From the NCBI GenBank assembly GCA_964655475.1, contig CAZZMO010000004.1:72819-136818 (forward strand): DNA of 64,000 bases. Reading direction: 5' to 3'. Made by a program: the position numbers and the translations under genes. The stretch is from VGMA01 sp964655475 (GTDB lineage: Bacteria; Chlamydiota; Chlamydiia; Chlamydiales; VGMA01). The stretch's first letter is position 1; every line of letters starts with the position of its first letter. The notes beneath the pieces were generated by a model. It saw only the letters and a list, made by a program, of their open reading frames with translations, was not told where the DNA came from and ran no database searches. Positions 40,728 through 48,803 of the stretch are shown here, one piece after another.

Positions 40728-42315
40728 TAGATTGATAGGGATCATTACGAGTTTTGTTCTCGTATCCTTTTCACAGCCAGATCACAAATTCCTCGCCTTT
40801 TTAACTAGCTTCCTCGGGTTTGCCCTCTTTTTTTACAGCTTAAAAGGAGAGCTTTCCCACAGAAAGAAATTCCTCATCGGCACCAGTTGGTTTTTAGGTG
40901 TGCAGCTCATTCAACTTTTTTGGATGGCAACTCCCTACTATCACGGCTTTGAAATCTATTACCCTTATGTTTTTTTATCCCTTGCCATGGGTCTTCAGTG
41001 GGGGCTTTTAACCCTCTTTTTTAAAGATTCCCTTTCCTATCAAAGGATCTTGGCAATGGCAAGCTTTTGGACTCTAATGGAGTATAGCCGCCTCTACTTT
41101 CTCTGCGGCTTCCCTTTTAATCCGATCGGGCAATCTTTGGCCTATTCGCTCCCATCGCTACAGTGGGCAAGCGTCCTAGGTATCTTAGGTCTTACGTTTT
41201 GGATCCTCTTGACGAACCTTGTTTTGATCAAATGGTGGGAGGAAAAATCGATGCGGACTGGATCGGTTGCTCTAGCCATTGCAGCCCTCCCAGCTCTATT
41301 CGGCTATTGGAATTTACATCTTCAAAAAAGGGCCTTAGAAAATGGGGATCACCTCAAAGTGGCGCTTGTACAAACTGGGCTTTATGCAGAAGAGAAGACG
41401 GCGTTTCAAGAAAAATCAGATGAATATTTGCCCCCTCTTTATCAGTGGGAGCGGATCATTTTAGGGCTTCGGGATCAAAAAGGAAAAGAGATCGATCTCA
41501 TTGTTTTACCTGAATCGGCCCTCCCTTTTGACATTTTTCACCCCCATCTCTCATCTCACGATGTAAAAGAGATGTTCATGCGCCTTTTGAACTGGGATTT
41601 TGTTCCGAAGACCTCAGATCATTTCCTCACAAACGGAGATGTAGCGCAAGGGATTGCGAACTATTTTTCGAGCGAGCTCATCATGGGGGCCACTTACTAC
41701 AACGCTACAAAGAAAGAAAGTTACAACTCTGCTGTCCATTTTTCTCCGAATAAAACGCTCTGCCAGATGTATCACAAGCGAGTCCTCGTCCCCTTGTCAG
41801 AGTACCTTCCCGTTTCGTTCATTAGATCATTTCTTGCTCAGCATGGAATTGAATACTTTTTTACCCCAGGGAATGAGGCTAATGTCTTTTATGGAAAAAC
41901 GGTCGTCTCCCCATCCATTTGCTATGAAGAATGCTTTAGCCATCTCGTTAGAGAAGGGAAAGTGAGGGGAGCTAAGCTCCTTGCGAATCTTTCTAATGAT
42001 GTTTGGTTTCCCCATTCACGCCTTCCGAAAGATCATTTTCATTTAGGAAGATTTCGCGCTGTAGAAAATGGGCTCCCTTTAGTGAGAGCTTGTAATACGG
42101 GGATTACAGCAGGGGTTGATTGTTTTGGTCACATCGTCGGAAGGCTAGAAGAAAAAGCAGATCGAGACCACTGGTTTCAAGGGGTGCTCTTTTTAGAAAT
42201 CCCAACTTACACAGCGTCGACATTCTATTCTCTAACGGGAAATTGCCCTACATTGGCGTTCAGCATATTTATGCTCTCGACATTCTTCATCTTCAGAAAA
42301 AAATATCGCTTGTGA
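40720..42315 (+). CDS. lnt: Apolipoprotein N-acyltransferase
   Basis: Lnt adds the third acyl chain to the N-terminal cysteine of lipoproteins. The protein has 531 residues: about six N-terminal spans, then a nitrilase-like periplasmic domain and a final span. The catalytic triad is visible: Glu in 'VLPESALPF' near 262, Lys in 'HKRVLVPLSEYLP' near 351 and Cys in 'SICYEECFSHL' near 401. It is next to lpxC-fabZ-lpxA-fmt, the order recalled for Chlamydia (cutE). It serves the lipoproteins seen elsewhere in the window. Confidence 0.93.
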   Translation: MYSRLIGIITSFVLVSFSQPDHKFLAFLTSFLGFALFFYSLKGELSHRKKFLIGTSWFLGVQLIQLFWMATPYYHGFEIYYPYVFLSLAMGLQWGLLTLFFKDSLSYQRILAMASFWTLMEYSRLYFLCGFPFNPIGQSLAYSLPSLQWASVLGILGLTFWILLTNLVLIKWWEEKSMRTGSVALAIAALPALFGYWNLHLQKRALENGDHLKVALVQTGLYAEEKTAFQEKSDEYLPPLYQWERIILGLRDQKGKEIDLIVLPESALPFDIFHPHLSSHDVKEMFMRLLNWDFVPKTSDHFLTNGDVAQGIANYFSSELIMGATYYNATKKESYNSAVHFSPNKTLCQMYHKRVLVPLSEYLPVSFIRSFLAQHGIEYFFTPGNEANVFYGKTVVSPSICYEECFSHLVREGKVRGAKLLANLSNDVWFPHSRLPKDHFHLGRFRAVENGLPLVRACNTGITAGVDCFGHIVGRLEEKADRDHWFQGVLFLEIPTYTASTFYSLTGNCPTLAFSIFMLSTFFIFRKKYRL

Positions 42316-42370
42316 AGAAAAGAATCATTTGGGTAAATTTTAGTGAAATTAGTGCCTGTACGGAGTTATT

Positions 42371-43276
42371 TTGCTGTCATCATGCGATGCCAAAGTTTTG
42401 GAAACCGAAAAAGTCTTATCTTCTGTAAGAAACCAGTACACTATTGATCAATCAATTGAGTTTTTTGGCAAAGGTCTTTTCTCAGGCGCAGATGTGACAA
42501 TGAGGTTCCATCCCGCTCCAGAAAACTTTGGAGTCCGCTTTAAAAGAGTCGATCTTCCCAATCAACCAGTCATCCCAGCGACAATTGATTACATCATCGG
42601 AACGCCGAGATGTACCATCATCGGCCGCGATGGATGTGTGATTCAAAGTGTTGAACATGTGCTCTCTGCTCTTAAGGCGTGTGAGATCGATAACCTCCTC
42701 ATCGAATTAGATGGGCCTGAAGTGCCAGTCGGAGACGGCAGCGCGCTTCCCTTCATCGGTGTCCTGAAGCAAGTAGAAAAAAGGAAGCAAAAGTCTACAG
42801 TTCACGTTTACCGAATTGCAGAGCCAATTTATTGGAGTGGCAATGGCGTTTATCTTGTAGCCCTCCCTGCATCAGAGTTTCGGATTAGCTATACTCTTTC
42901 ATACCCGAACCATCCTCTTCTCCATTCTCAGTTTTATTCTTACGTATTCGACAAAGATACTTTCTCAGAAGAGATTGCTCCATCAAGAACCTTTTCTCTC
43001 TACGAAGAGATCCTTCCACTTTTAGAAAGTGGAGTGATCAAAGGGGGGAGTTTAGAAAATGGTGTGATTCTTAAAGGTAGAGAGGTTCTCAATCCAGGTG
43101 GGCTCCGGTTCCCTGATGAGATGGTTCGACACAAGATTCTCGACCTGATTGGTGATTTTTCCTTGATTGGAACTCCGATCCTTGCGCACATTGTAGCAAT
43201 TCGCTCAGGTCATTATTCCAATACATCTTTTGCTAAAGAGATTGTTGATTTGATTAAAAAGGAAAGAAAGCGATGA
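42371..43276 (+). CDS. lpxC: UDP-3-O-acyl-N-acetylglucosamine deacetylase
   Basis: LpxC is the committed zinc enzyme of lipid A synthesis. The zinc ligands fall in 'QSVEHVLSALKACEIDNLL' near residue 94 and 'MVRHKILDLIGD' near 255, and a later 'SGHYSN' holds the catalytic His. No ATG lies before the conserved N-terminal strand, so translation must begin at a non-ATG codon. TTG at 42371 follows CGGAG at 42361-42365 and gives 301 residues. A second TTG at 42398 is possible. The gene ends in a 4-base overlap with fabZ. Confidence 0.93.
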   Translation: MLSSCDAKVLETEKVLSSVRNQYTIDQSIEFFGKGLFSGADVTMRFHPAPENFGVRFKRVDLPNQPVIPATIDYIIGTPRCTIIGRDGCVIQSVEHVLSALKACEIDNLLIELDGPEVPVGDGSALPFIGVLKQVEKRKQKSTVHVYRIAEPIYWSGNGVYLVALPASEFRISYTLSYPNHPLLHSQFYSYVFDKDTFSEEIAPSRTFSLYEEILPLLESGVIKGGSLENGVILKGREVLNPGGLRFPDEMVRHKILDLIGDFSLIGTPILAHIVAIRSGHYSNTSFAKEIVDLIKKERKR

Positions 43277-43719
43277 GCAGCGGTGAGATCAACATCAAAG
43301 AGATCTTAAAACGGTTACCCCATCGTTATCCCTTTCTACTAGTAGACAAAATCTTGAGTATCGACTTAGACAATAACAAGATTGTTGGGCTCAAGAGTGT
43401 CTCGATTAACGAAGAATTTTTCCAAGGCCATTTTCCTGGCGAGCCCATTATGCCAGGAGTCTTGATTTTAGAAGCGCTTGCACAGACAGGGGGGATCCTC
43501 ATGTTTGAAAAAGGCTTTCACCAAATCAAGGTATTGGCAAGCATTAGAGATGTAAGATTTAGAAAAACTGTCCGTCCAGGCGATGCCCTGATTTTGGAGG
43601 CAGAAGCTTCTCACCTTTCGAAACGGGGAGGGAAAATGCTTTGCGTGGCCAAAGTAGAAGGGAGTGTTGCGACTGAGGCAGAGATTTCATTCGCCCTTTT
43701 ACCAGAAAATCAAGGTTAG
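43273..43719 (+). CDS. fabZ: 3-hydroxyacyl-ACP dehydratase FabZ
   Basis: FabZ dehydrates 3-hydroxyacyl-ACP in fatty-acid synthesis and competes with LpxA for the same substrate. The 148-residue protein has 'LPHRYPFLLVDKI' near 14 and the catalytic 'QGHFPGEPIMPGVLILEALAQTGG' region, with His near 53 and Glu near 67. It overlaps lpxC by 4 bases and is followed after 1 base by lpxA, so substrate partition and lipid A entry are encoded together. Confidence 0.95.
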   Translation: MSSGEINIKEILKRLPHRYPFLLVDKILSIDLDNNKIVGLKSVSINEEFFQGHFPGEPIMPGVLILEALAQTGGILMFEKGFHQIKVLASIRDVRFRKTVRPGDALILEAEASHLSKRGGKMLCVAKVEGSVATEAEISFALLPENQG

Positions 43720-43720
43720 T

Positions 43721-44566
43721 ATGAGCGATATTCATCCAACAGCCGTGGTAGAACCCTCTGTAAAAGTGGGGAAACGAGTTATCATCGAGCCTTATGCCAT
43801 CGTCAAAGGGCATACAGTTCTGCACGATGATGTGGTGATCAAGTCACATGCCTACATCGATGGGCATACGGAAATTGGAGAAGGTTCGATCATCTGGCCA
43901 TTTGCTTGTATCGGGACTAAAACGCAAGACCTTAAGTATAAAGGTGAGCGCACATACGTCAGGATTGGTAAAAAAACTGAAATTAGAGAATATGTTACGA
44001 TCAACTCTTCCTGCGGAGAGGAGACAGAAGTGGTTGTTGGAGATCACTGTCTGATCATGGCTTATTGCCACATTGCTCATAACTGTGTAGTGGGTAACCG
44101 CGTCATCATGTCGAACAATTCTATTTTAGCAGGACATGTGACGGTCGATGATTTTGCCATCATCGGTGGGATGACCCCCGTTCATCAATTTGTCCGTATC
44201 GGTTCTTATTCCATGGTGGGTGGCATGAGCCGCGTTACGAAAGATGTTCCCCCTTATACTGTAGGTGGAGGGACCCCTTATAAATTAGGTGGTCTCAACA
44301 TTGTAGGGCTCAAGCGTCATAAGTTTTCTCTCAATATGAGAAAAGATTTAACGAAGGCCTTCAAACTAACTTACCGCTCAGGTCTCAAGTTACCTGAAGC
44401 GATTGAAAGGATCCGTCTAGAGATCCCCTCTTCTAAACACCTCGATTATTGGCTTGACTTCTGCACCTCCTCCAGAAGGGGATTGATCTGCATGGAAGGG
44501 GTTACTAAGATCGATCTTGAAGAGAAAGAAGAAGGAAATACTCAGCAGCTATTAGAAATGAGATGA
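43721..44566 (+). CDS. lpxA: UDP-N-acetylglucosamine O-acyltransferase
   Basis: LpxA starts lipid A synthesis by acylating UDP-GlcNAc. It has 281 residues. Hexapeptide repeats of the left-handed beta helix fill residues 1 to about 185, and the catalytic His is in 'MAYCHIAHNCVVGN' near 120. A helical C-terminal domain follows. The start is ATG 43721, immediately after the fabZ stop. The longer frame from 43664 lies inside fabZ. The end overlaps fmt by 4 bases. Confidence 0.95.
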   Translation: MSDIHPTAVVEPSVKVGKRVIIEPYAIVKGHTVLHDDVVIKSHAYIDGHTEIGEGSIIWPFACIGTKTQDLKYKGERTYVRIGKKTEIREYVTINSSCGEETEVVVGDHCLIMAYCHIAHNCVVGNRVIMSNNSILAGHVTVDDFAIIGGMTPVHQFVRIGSYSMVGGMSRVTKDVPPYTVGGGTPYKLGGLNIVGLKRHKFSLNMRKDLTKAFKLTYRSGLKLPEAIERIRLEIPSSKHLDYWLDFCTSSRRGLICMEGVTKIDLEEKEEGNTQQLLEMR

Positions 44567-45510
44567 ATGTCATTTTTTTCGGAACTCCTGAGTTTGCTAA
44601 AGAAGTTCTCTCTTTTTTGCTCTCCCATCGCATCAATATCGTAGCTGTCGTCACGGGTGAAGATAAGCCGAAAGGGAGAAATCGACAAGTACATCCACCT
44701 GAAGTAAAAGAGTTTATTCAATCTCATTATCCTCACATACCTGTTTTTCAGCCGAAAAAAGCATCTGACCCTGAATTTGTTGAAACCTTAAAAGCCTATA
44801 ATCCTGATCTCTTTATCGTAGTCTCTTACGGTCAGCTCTTGAAGCAAAACCTCCTCTCCGTGCCGAAGCTCTTTCCAATCAATGTGCACCCTTCCCTCCT
44901 TCCCCTCTATAGAGGAGCCTCTCCCATTCGATCTCCTCTTCTTCATGGTGATACAAAAACAGGGGTGACTATTATGGAAATGATCCTTGAGATGGATGCA
45001 GGGGATATCCTAGCTCAAGAAGAGTATTGTATCCCAGATCAAATGGTTCATGGAGAGCTCGAAGAGCACCTCTGCGGCTCATCTTGTAGGCTCTTACTTG
45101 AAGTGTTGGAGAGTCTTGAAAAAGGGATGCCTCTACAAAGAAGGGCGCAAGAGGCAGAGCAAGCTACATTTTCTAAGAAAATTGGCCCTGAGCATCTTCT
45201 TCTCAATTTCAATAAGCCCGCTAAAGAGGTTCATTCCCAGGTGAGAGCGCTCAGCCCTTCTCCTGGCGCCTTTGCCCTCTGTAATTTGCAGGGTAAAGAG
45301 AAGCGCGTTAAAGTGCTTCGCACTGAAGTCACATCTCTTTTTGCTAAGAGCGCAGGGGAAAATCTCTTATTTGATCGTGTGAATGGTTGGGTTGTCTCTT
45401 GTCAAGATGTTGGAATAAAAATTTTAGAAGTGCAGCCCGAGGGTGGAAAAAAAATGTCGGTTAAAGAATTCATGAACGGTGTTTCCTCTGCTTTTTTCAT
45501 CACTCCGTAA
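44563..45510 (+). CDS. fmt: Methionyl-tRNA formyltransferase
   Basis: Fmt formylates initiator Met-tRNA. The 315-residue protein has 'FFGTPEFAKEVL' at the start, 'YGQLLKQNLLSVP' and the folate site 'INVHPSLLPLYRGASPIRSPL' near 108-128, with the catalytic Asn-His-Asp set. The Asn is in 'INVH' and the Asp in 'EMDAGDI' near 145. The C-terminal OB-like domain follows from about 205. It is coupled to lpxA and is the last gene of the lnt operon. No terminator is seen after it. Confidence 0.95.
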   Translation: MNVIFFGTPEFAKEVLSFLLSHRINIVAVVTGEDKPKGRNRQVHPPEVKEFIQSHYPHIPVFQPKKASDPEFVETLKAYNPDLFIVVSYGQLLKQNLLSVPKLFPINVHPSLLPLYRGASPIRSPLLHGDTKTGVTIMEMILEMDAGDILAQEEYCIPDQMVHGELEEHLCGSSCRLLLEVLESLEKGMPLQRRAQEAEQATFSKKIGPEHLLLNFNKPAKEVHSQVRALSPSPGAFALCNLQGKEKRVKVLRTEVTSLFAKSAGENLLFDRVNGWVVSCQDVGIKILEVQPEGGKKMSVKEFMNGVSSAFFITP

Positions 45511-45593
45511 AACGCATCTCATTTTATCTTTTATATATTAAACAAAACTAACTTATTTGTTTCGCAATTAAATGCAAAATAGAAATTAGTTTT

Positions 45594-45599
45594 TATAAT
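45594..45599 (+). promoter_or_regulatory. Candidate -10 box (TATAAT) ahead of the Inc-like genes
   Basis: A perfect TATAAT lies in a strongly AT-rich spacer (45511-45707), 109 bases before the first Inc-like ATG. No convincing -35 box is present at 16-18 bases upstream. A short inverted repeat TGAAC/GTTCA (45606-45610 and 45619-45623) follows it and could be an operator or leader hairpin. Confidence 0.35.
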
Positions 45600-45707
45600 G
45601 TATTTTGAACTAATTTTGGTTCATAAGTCTTTGGTTTTTTGATATTTACAAATAAATAAAACGTCTCTATATTGCAGGTAGATTTAAAGATTTTGTCAAG
45701 GAATTGC

Positions 45708-46466
45708 ATGGCTTCTGTAACTCGTTCTCAGGTCGAATTCGCGGTAGGTAAACAAAGTGGGCAGCCATACGATGTAATGACCCGTTGCTTCAAAGAGAAG
45801 CATGATAAGTTTTGGGGTTTAACAGGTGCAGCTGCTGAGGCTTTTGGCGCTTCTCGCATTGCAGATGTCTGTGGCAAGGGTGAAAACTTCCTCGGTTTTG
45901 CTCAAGCTTTTTCAGATATAGGAACGATTGTCAATGAAGTAACGGAGCTTTGCGAAGAAGAGGGAACAGCAGTTGAGAAAGTCGCTCAAGCGGGAAAGGT
46001 GATTGGTGCCACAGCAGATGGGACGATTACAGGGCTGAGCTTATTGCGCTTCACTTCAGATATGGTGGAATCAGAGTCTTTTCAAGGATCTGGCATGCAA
46101 GTAGGTATCGATTCAGCAAATATGGTTTCTTGCGCCTGCTCAATCTTTGATTCCTCACTTGAACTTGCAGCAGTGGCTAGCAGAGAGTCTCAGCCTAGGA
46201 CGGACTATGAAGTAGAAGTTGATGAAATGACAAAACACAAGAGTATTTGGGATCTTGTAAAAAATATAGCTTCGTTCACAGGGAGCGCCCTCGGAATCAT
46301 CGGTGTGATCACAGCAGCTGTTTTAAGCTCATGGATTACATTAGGAATTTCGGTAGTGGTATTTATTGGCGCCATTGTCTCCTTCTTCATTGGGGACCAA
46401 CTGGAGCGTTTCCAGCAAGAACATGAAATTGATGAAATTATGACGAGTTTAACAAAAAAGAGGTAA
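45708..46466 (+). CDS. Putative inclusion-membrane (Inc-like) protein 1
   Basis: No family is recognised. The 252-residue protein is Ala/Gly-rich in its first 190 residues, with no signal peptide. It then carries a charged linker ('YEVEVDEMTKHKSIWDLVKN') and a bilobed hydrophobic segment near 198-236 split at a 'SSWITLG' turn. The C-terminus is a charged 20-residue tail. The bilobed hydrophobic domain of about 40-50 residues is the hallmark of chlamydial Inc proteins, secreted by the type III system into the vacuole membrane. Start ATG 45708 follows AAGGA. It lies between fmt and rplC, where C. trachomatis has Cap1. The Inc assignment is inferred from architecture and place. Confidence 0.65.
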   Translation: MASVTRSQVEFAVGKQSGQPYDVMTRCFKEKHDKFWGLTGAAAEAFGASRIADVCGKGENFLGFAQAFSDIGTIVNEVTELCEEEGTAVEKVAQAGKVIGATADGTITGLSLLRFTSDMVESESFQGSGMQVGIDSANMVSCACSIFDSSLELAAVASRESQPRTDYEVEVDEMTKHKSIWDLVKNIASFTGSALGIIGVITAAVLSSWITLGISVVVFIGAIVSFFIGDQLERFQQEHEIDEIMTSLTKKR

Positions 46467-46471
46467 TGAAT

Positions 46472-47392
46472 ATGGCAACAGCACTAAGTAATGTTGGATT
46501 GGGTGGTCGGCATGTTATCAATGATAGCCACAATGCAGCAGCAACTGGTCAATTAAAGAAAAAAGATGGGCATCTAGTTCAGGTAGAAAGAAAATCAGGT
46601 GGTACAACGCTTGGTAACACTCTCAGCGCTATTGGTAATGCTGGAGAGCTCGCGCTAAAAACTGGAGAGTGTGGCGCGGGATGGACAGGATATCTCACAG
46701 GAGTTTTAGGTGGAGATCCAACTGAAGCAGTTAGTATTGGCAAATCGTTGAATAAAGGGGCGAAAGCCTATGGATTGGCTGGCGCAATTGCTGCGACTGG
46801 CAATATGGTTAATGCTGGGGGCCGCGTAGTATCTGCAATCGAAAAAGGATTGAGTGGAAAGAGTGGTGCTGCTTATGACGGAACAATGGCTGGAGTCGAA
46901 TTTTTAGGTCATGGAGCAAAAGGGGTTGCTCAAGCAGGTGAGTTCTTAGAGTTTCTTGGGAAAGAAGGAATTGTTGATTGTGCAAATTCTACGCTTGGAG
47001 CCACTATTCAAGGGGCGAAATCTATTAAGGATGTGGTAGACCTCACAAATGGATGTATTGATGCAGCAAAGACAGTAGAGCGTCACAATAAGCTAGAAGC
47101 GAGAAAGGCGGCAGGAGAGACAATTCCAGCGCAAGAGCAAGAGATTCACGATCTCAAAGGTCACGAGTCATGGCTTACAATTGTCAAGAATGTGGCTGCT
47201 TTAGTTCTTCATGTGTTGAGCTTTGTTGGTGTAGTTCTTGGTCTCGTATTTGCTCAACCAATTCTTCTATCAATTGGTACAGTTGTTTTAGTGACTTCGA
47301 TCGCTCTCTTCTTTATCGGTGATAATAGAAAAGCGCTTGAGCAGGAAGACACAATTGCTCAGATCAATGATGAATTAGCACGAATCGTGTAA
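46472..47392 (+). CDS. Putative inclusion-membrane (Inc-like) protein 2
   Basis: This 306-residue protein is very rich in Gly and Ala over residues 30-190, with repeated 'GAG/GKG'-type small-residue runs. It has no signal peptide and a charged segment at about 205-235 with an Arg/Lys/Glu pattern. The C-terminal bilobed hydrophobic region near 240-285 ends in 'FFIGDN'. A matching 'FFIGD' closes the hydrophobic region of protein 1, suggesting a shared origin. The start follows AGAGG and begins 5 bases after the previous stop, so the two form an operon. A perfect terminator follows. The function is unknown. Confidence 0.65.
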   Translation: MATALSNVGLGGRHVINDSHNAAATGQLKKKDGHLVQVERKSGGTTLGNTLSAIGNAGELALKTGECGAGWTGYLTGVLGGDPTEAVSIGKSLNKGAKAYGLAGAIAATGNMVNAGGRVVSAIEKGLSGKSGAAYDGTMAGVEFLGHGAKGVAQAGEFLEFLGKEGIVDCANSTLGATIQGAKSIKDVVDLTNGCIDAAKTVERHNKLEARKAAGETIPAQEQEIHDLKGHESWLTIVKNVAALVLHVLSFVGVVLGLVFAQPILLSIGTVVLVTSIALFFIGDNRKALEQEDTIAQINDELARIV

Positions 47393-47398
47393 GTGTAT

Positions 47399-47441
47399 AA
47401 AGCTTCTTTCAGGATGAACTGAAAGAAGCTTTTCTTTTTTT
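47399..47441 (+). terminator. Rho-independent terminator after the Inc-like pair
   Basis: A perfect 14-base stem (47399-47412 with 47419-47432, loop GATGAA) leads into TCTTTTTTT. It starts 7 bases after the second Inc-like stop and closes that operon, leaving the third Inc-like gene as a separate unit. Confidence 0.93.
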
Positions 47442-47529
47442 AATATCTTGTGAATTTTAATTTTCAGAGTAGAAGAAGATATCAGTATTTGTTAAAATAC
47501 TCTAAATCAATATTTTCTAAGTGAAAATC

Positions 47530-48351
47530 ATGTCGCTTCTCTTTCCATCTCTTGATCTACCAAATTCTTCAATAACTACTTCCTCTACACCCTATTTTGA
47601 TCATATTGGTGAAAGTTTTTTAGAGGGGAGAGTGGCTAGTTCCTTTACTAGCGGAGGGGAAGAGTTAGCTCAACCATCTTTTTGGGAAAGAACTGCAGAA
47701 AGTGTACATCGCCTCAGTGAAAGGCCAGGTAGTATATTTTTTGGTGTCATGCAGGGGATGGGGGTGATTTCTTCAGCCTGGGCCTTTGCAAATACATTTC
47801 AAGCCTCTGAGCGAGGCTCTATGCGTTTCCGTATGGAAAGGGGAGAGTCTCATATCTTAAGCGATCGCATCATGGCAGGATTCGGTTTAACGGGCTCTCT
47901 TGCCCGATTTGGTGGCTGGGTCCATACAGAGTGCTTTGCAGCAGCAGGAGGGGAGCTTACTTCATCGCTCCTCGGAGGGATTGGATCTGGAGTAGGCTTG
48001 ATCCGTAGCGGATCTCGCACATTTGAGGTATTAGACGATTGGAAAGAGACTGATCGCCTTTCAAATTTTGGCGAAAAAATGAGTATGGATCCAGAAATGG
48101 GTTTTAGAAATACCCCTTGGATTCAAGCGCTCAATTTGACATCGAATATTTTATTTGCCTGTTTTTCAGTTGTAGGTTTGTTGGCGTTATGCTTTAGTAG
48201 TTTTATTTTAGCGCCACTTTCAGCGATGTGTCTTTTTGGCAGCCTTATGATGACGTTGGCAAGCTTTCTCATGAAGCTTGGTAATAGTGAAGAGGAACAA
48301 AAATTGAATTTACTCAAAGCAAATGACATGGAAAAAAATTATGTTTGCTAA
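47530..48351 (+). CDS. Putative inclusion-membrane (Inc-like) protein 3
   Basis: The protein has 273 residues with no signal peptide. A Ser/Thr-rich N-terminus is followed by a mixed region with small hydrophobic patches near 75-95 and 115-165. The C-terminal bilobed hydrophobic stretch is near 205-250, split by 'SSFILAPLS', and is followed by a charged tail. It has the same layout as the two upstream proteins, but their 'FFIGD' ending is replaced by 'SFLMKLG'. ATG 47530 is chosen over GTG 47521. No strong ribosome site is seen. It has its own promoter region after the terminator. Confidence 0.55.
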   Translation: MSLLFPSLDLPNSSITTSSTPYFDHIGESFLEGRVASSFTSGGEELAQPSFWERTAESVHRLSERPGSIFFGVMQGMGVISSAWAFANTFQASERGSMRFRMERGESHILSDRIMAGFGLTGSLARFGGWVHTECFAAAGGELTSSLLGGIGSGVGLIRSGSRTFEVLDDWKETDRLSNFGEKMSMDPEMGFRNTPWIQALNLTSNILFACFSVVGLLALCFSSFILAPLSAMCLFGSLMMTLASFLMKLGNSEEEQKLNLLKANDMEKNYVC

Positions 48352-48369
48352 TTTACCTCACCATTCCTG

Positions 48370-48543
48370 ATGCAGACTGGACCATCTTCAATAGAAAAAA
48401 TCGAGTGGTCGCTATTTTCAGGGGTTCTGATTCTTTTCGTAGCGGTTCTCCTCGTGACCGCTTTTAATCGTCATAAAATCAAAGCAAAAGTTGATAAAAT
48501 CAAGAAAGAATCGACTCTTGTAAATCAGAGCATTCAAACCTGA
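48370..48543 (+). CDS. Small single-span membrane protein, 57 residues
   Basis: A short frame starts 18 bases after Inc-like protein 3. It has one hydrophobic span near 15-32 ('SLFSGVLILFVAVLLVTAF'), then a basic/Lys-rich tail of about 25 residues, the layout of small type I or II membrane proteins. No good ribosome site precedes it, so expression could depend on coupling to the previous gene. I do not recognise it. It is reported because the frame is complete and hydrophobicity is clear. Confidence 0.4.
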   Translation: MQTGPSSIEKIEWSLFSGVLILFVAVLLVTAFNRHKIKAKVDKIKKESTLVNQSIQT

Positions 48544-48803
48544 AGCTCACTTCTTCTTTTACAAGATGGGTAAAACCTCCAATTTTTTATTCCGGTCAGT
48601 ATAAAATATTGATTGTGGAAAAAAGAGGGCTTTTGTTAATCTGTCCCGCATGAGTCTTCACCAGAGAGGAATTCGAATCATTTAAGAACTGACTCGAAGA
48701 GTGAGAGCCTGAGTTTGAGGCGCGTCAAAGAGTAAAATGCTACGCGAGACCAAAATTAGGCTAATATAGAGAAAAGAGAAACTGCTAACGCGAAGGATAT
48801 AGT
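48544..48803. promoter_or_regulatory. Leader region of the ribosomal protein operon
   Basis: The 260 bases before rplC hold no gene. A TATAAA lies at 48600-48605, but no -35 box matches it. Several short inverted repeats (around 48665-48720) could fold as a leader. In other bacteria this operon is autoregulated by a leader RNA binding L4, but nothing here identifies that element. The rplC ribosome site is in 'GAAGGATATAGT'. Confidence 0.35.
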
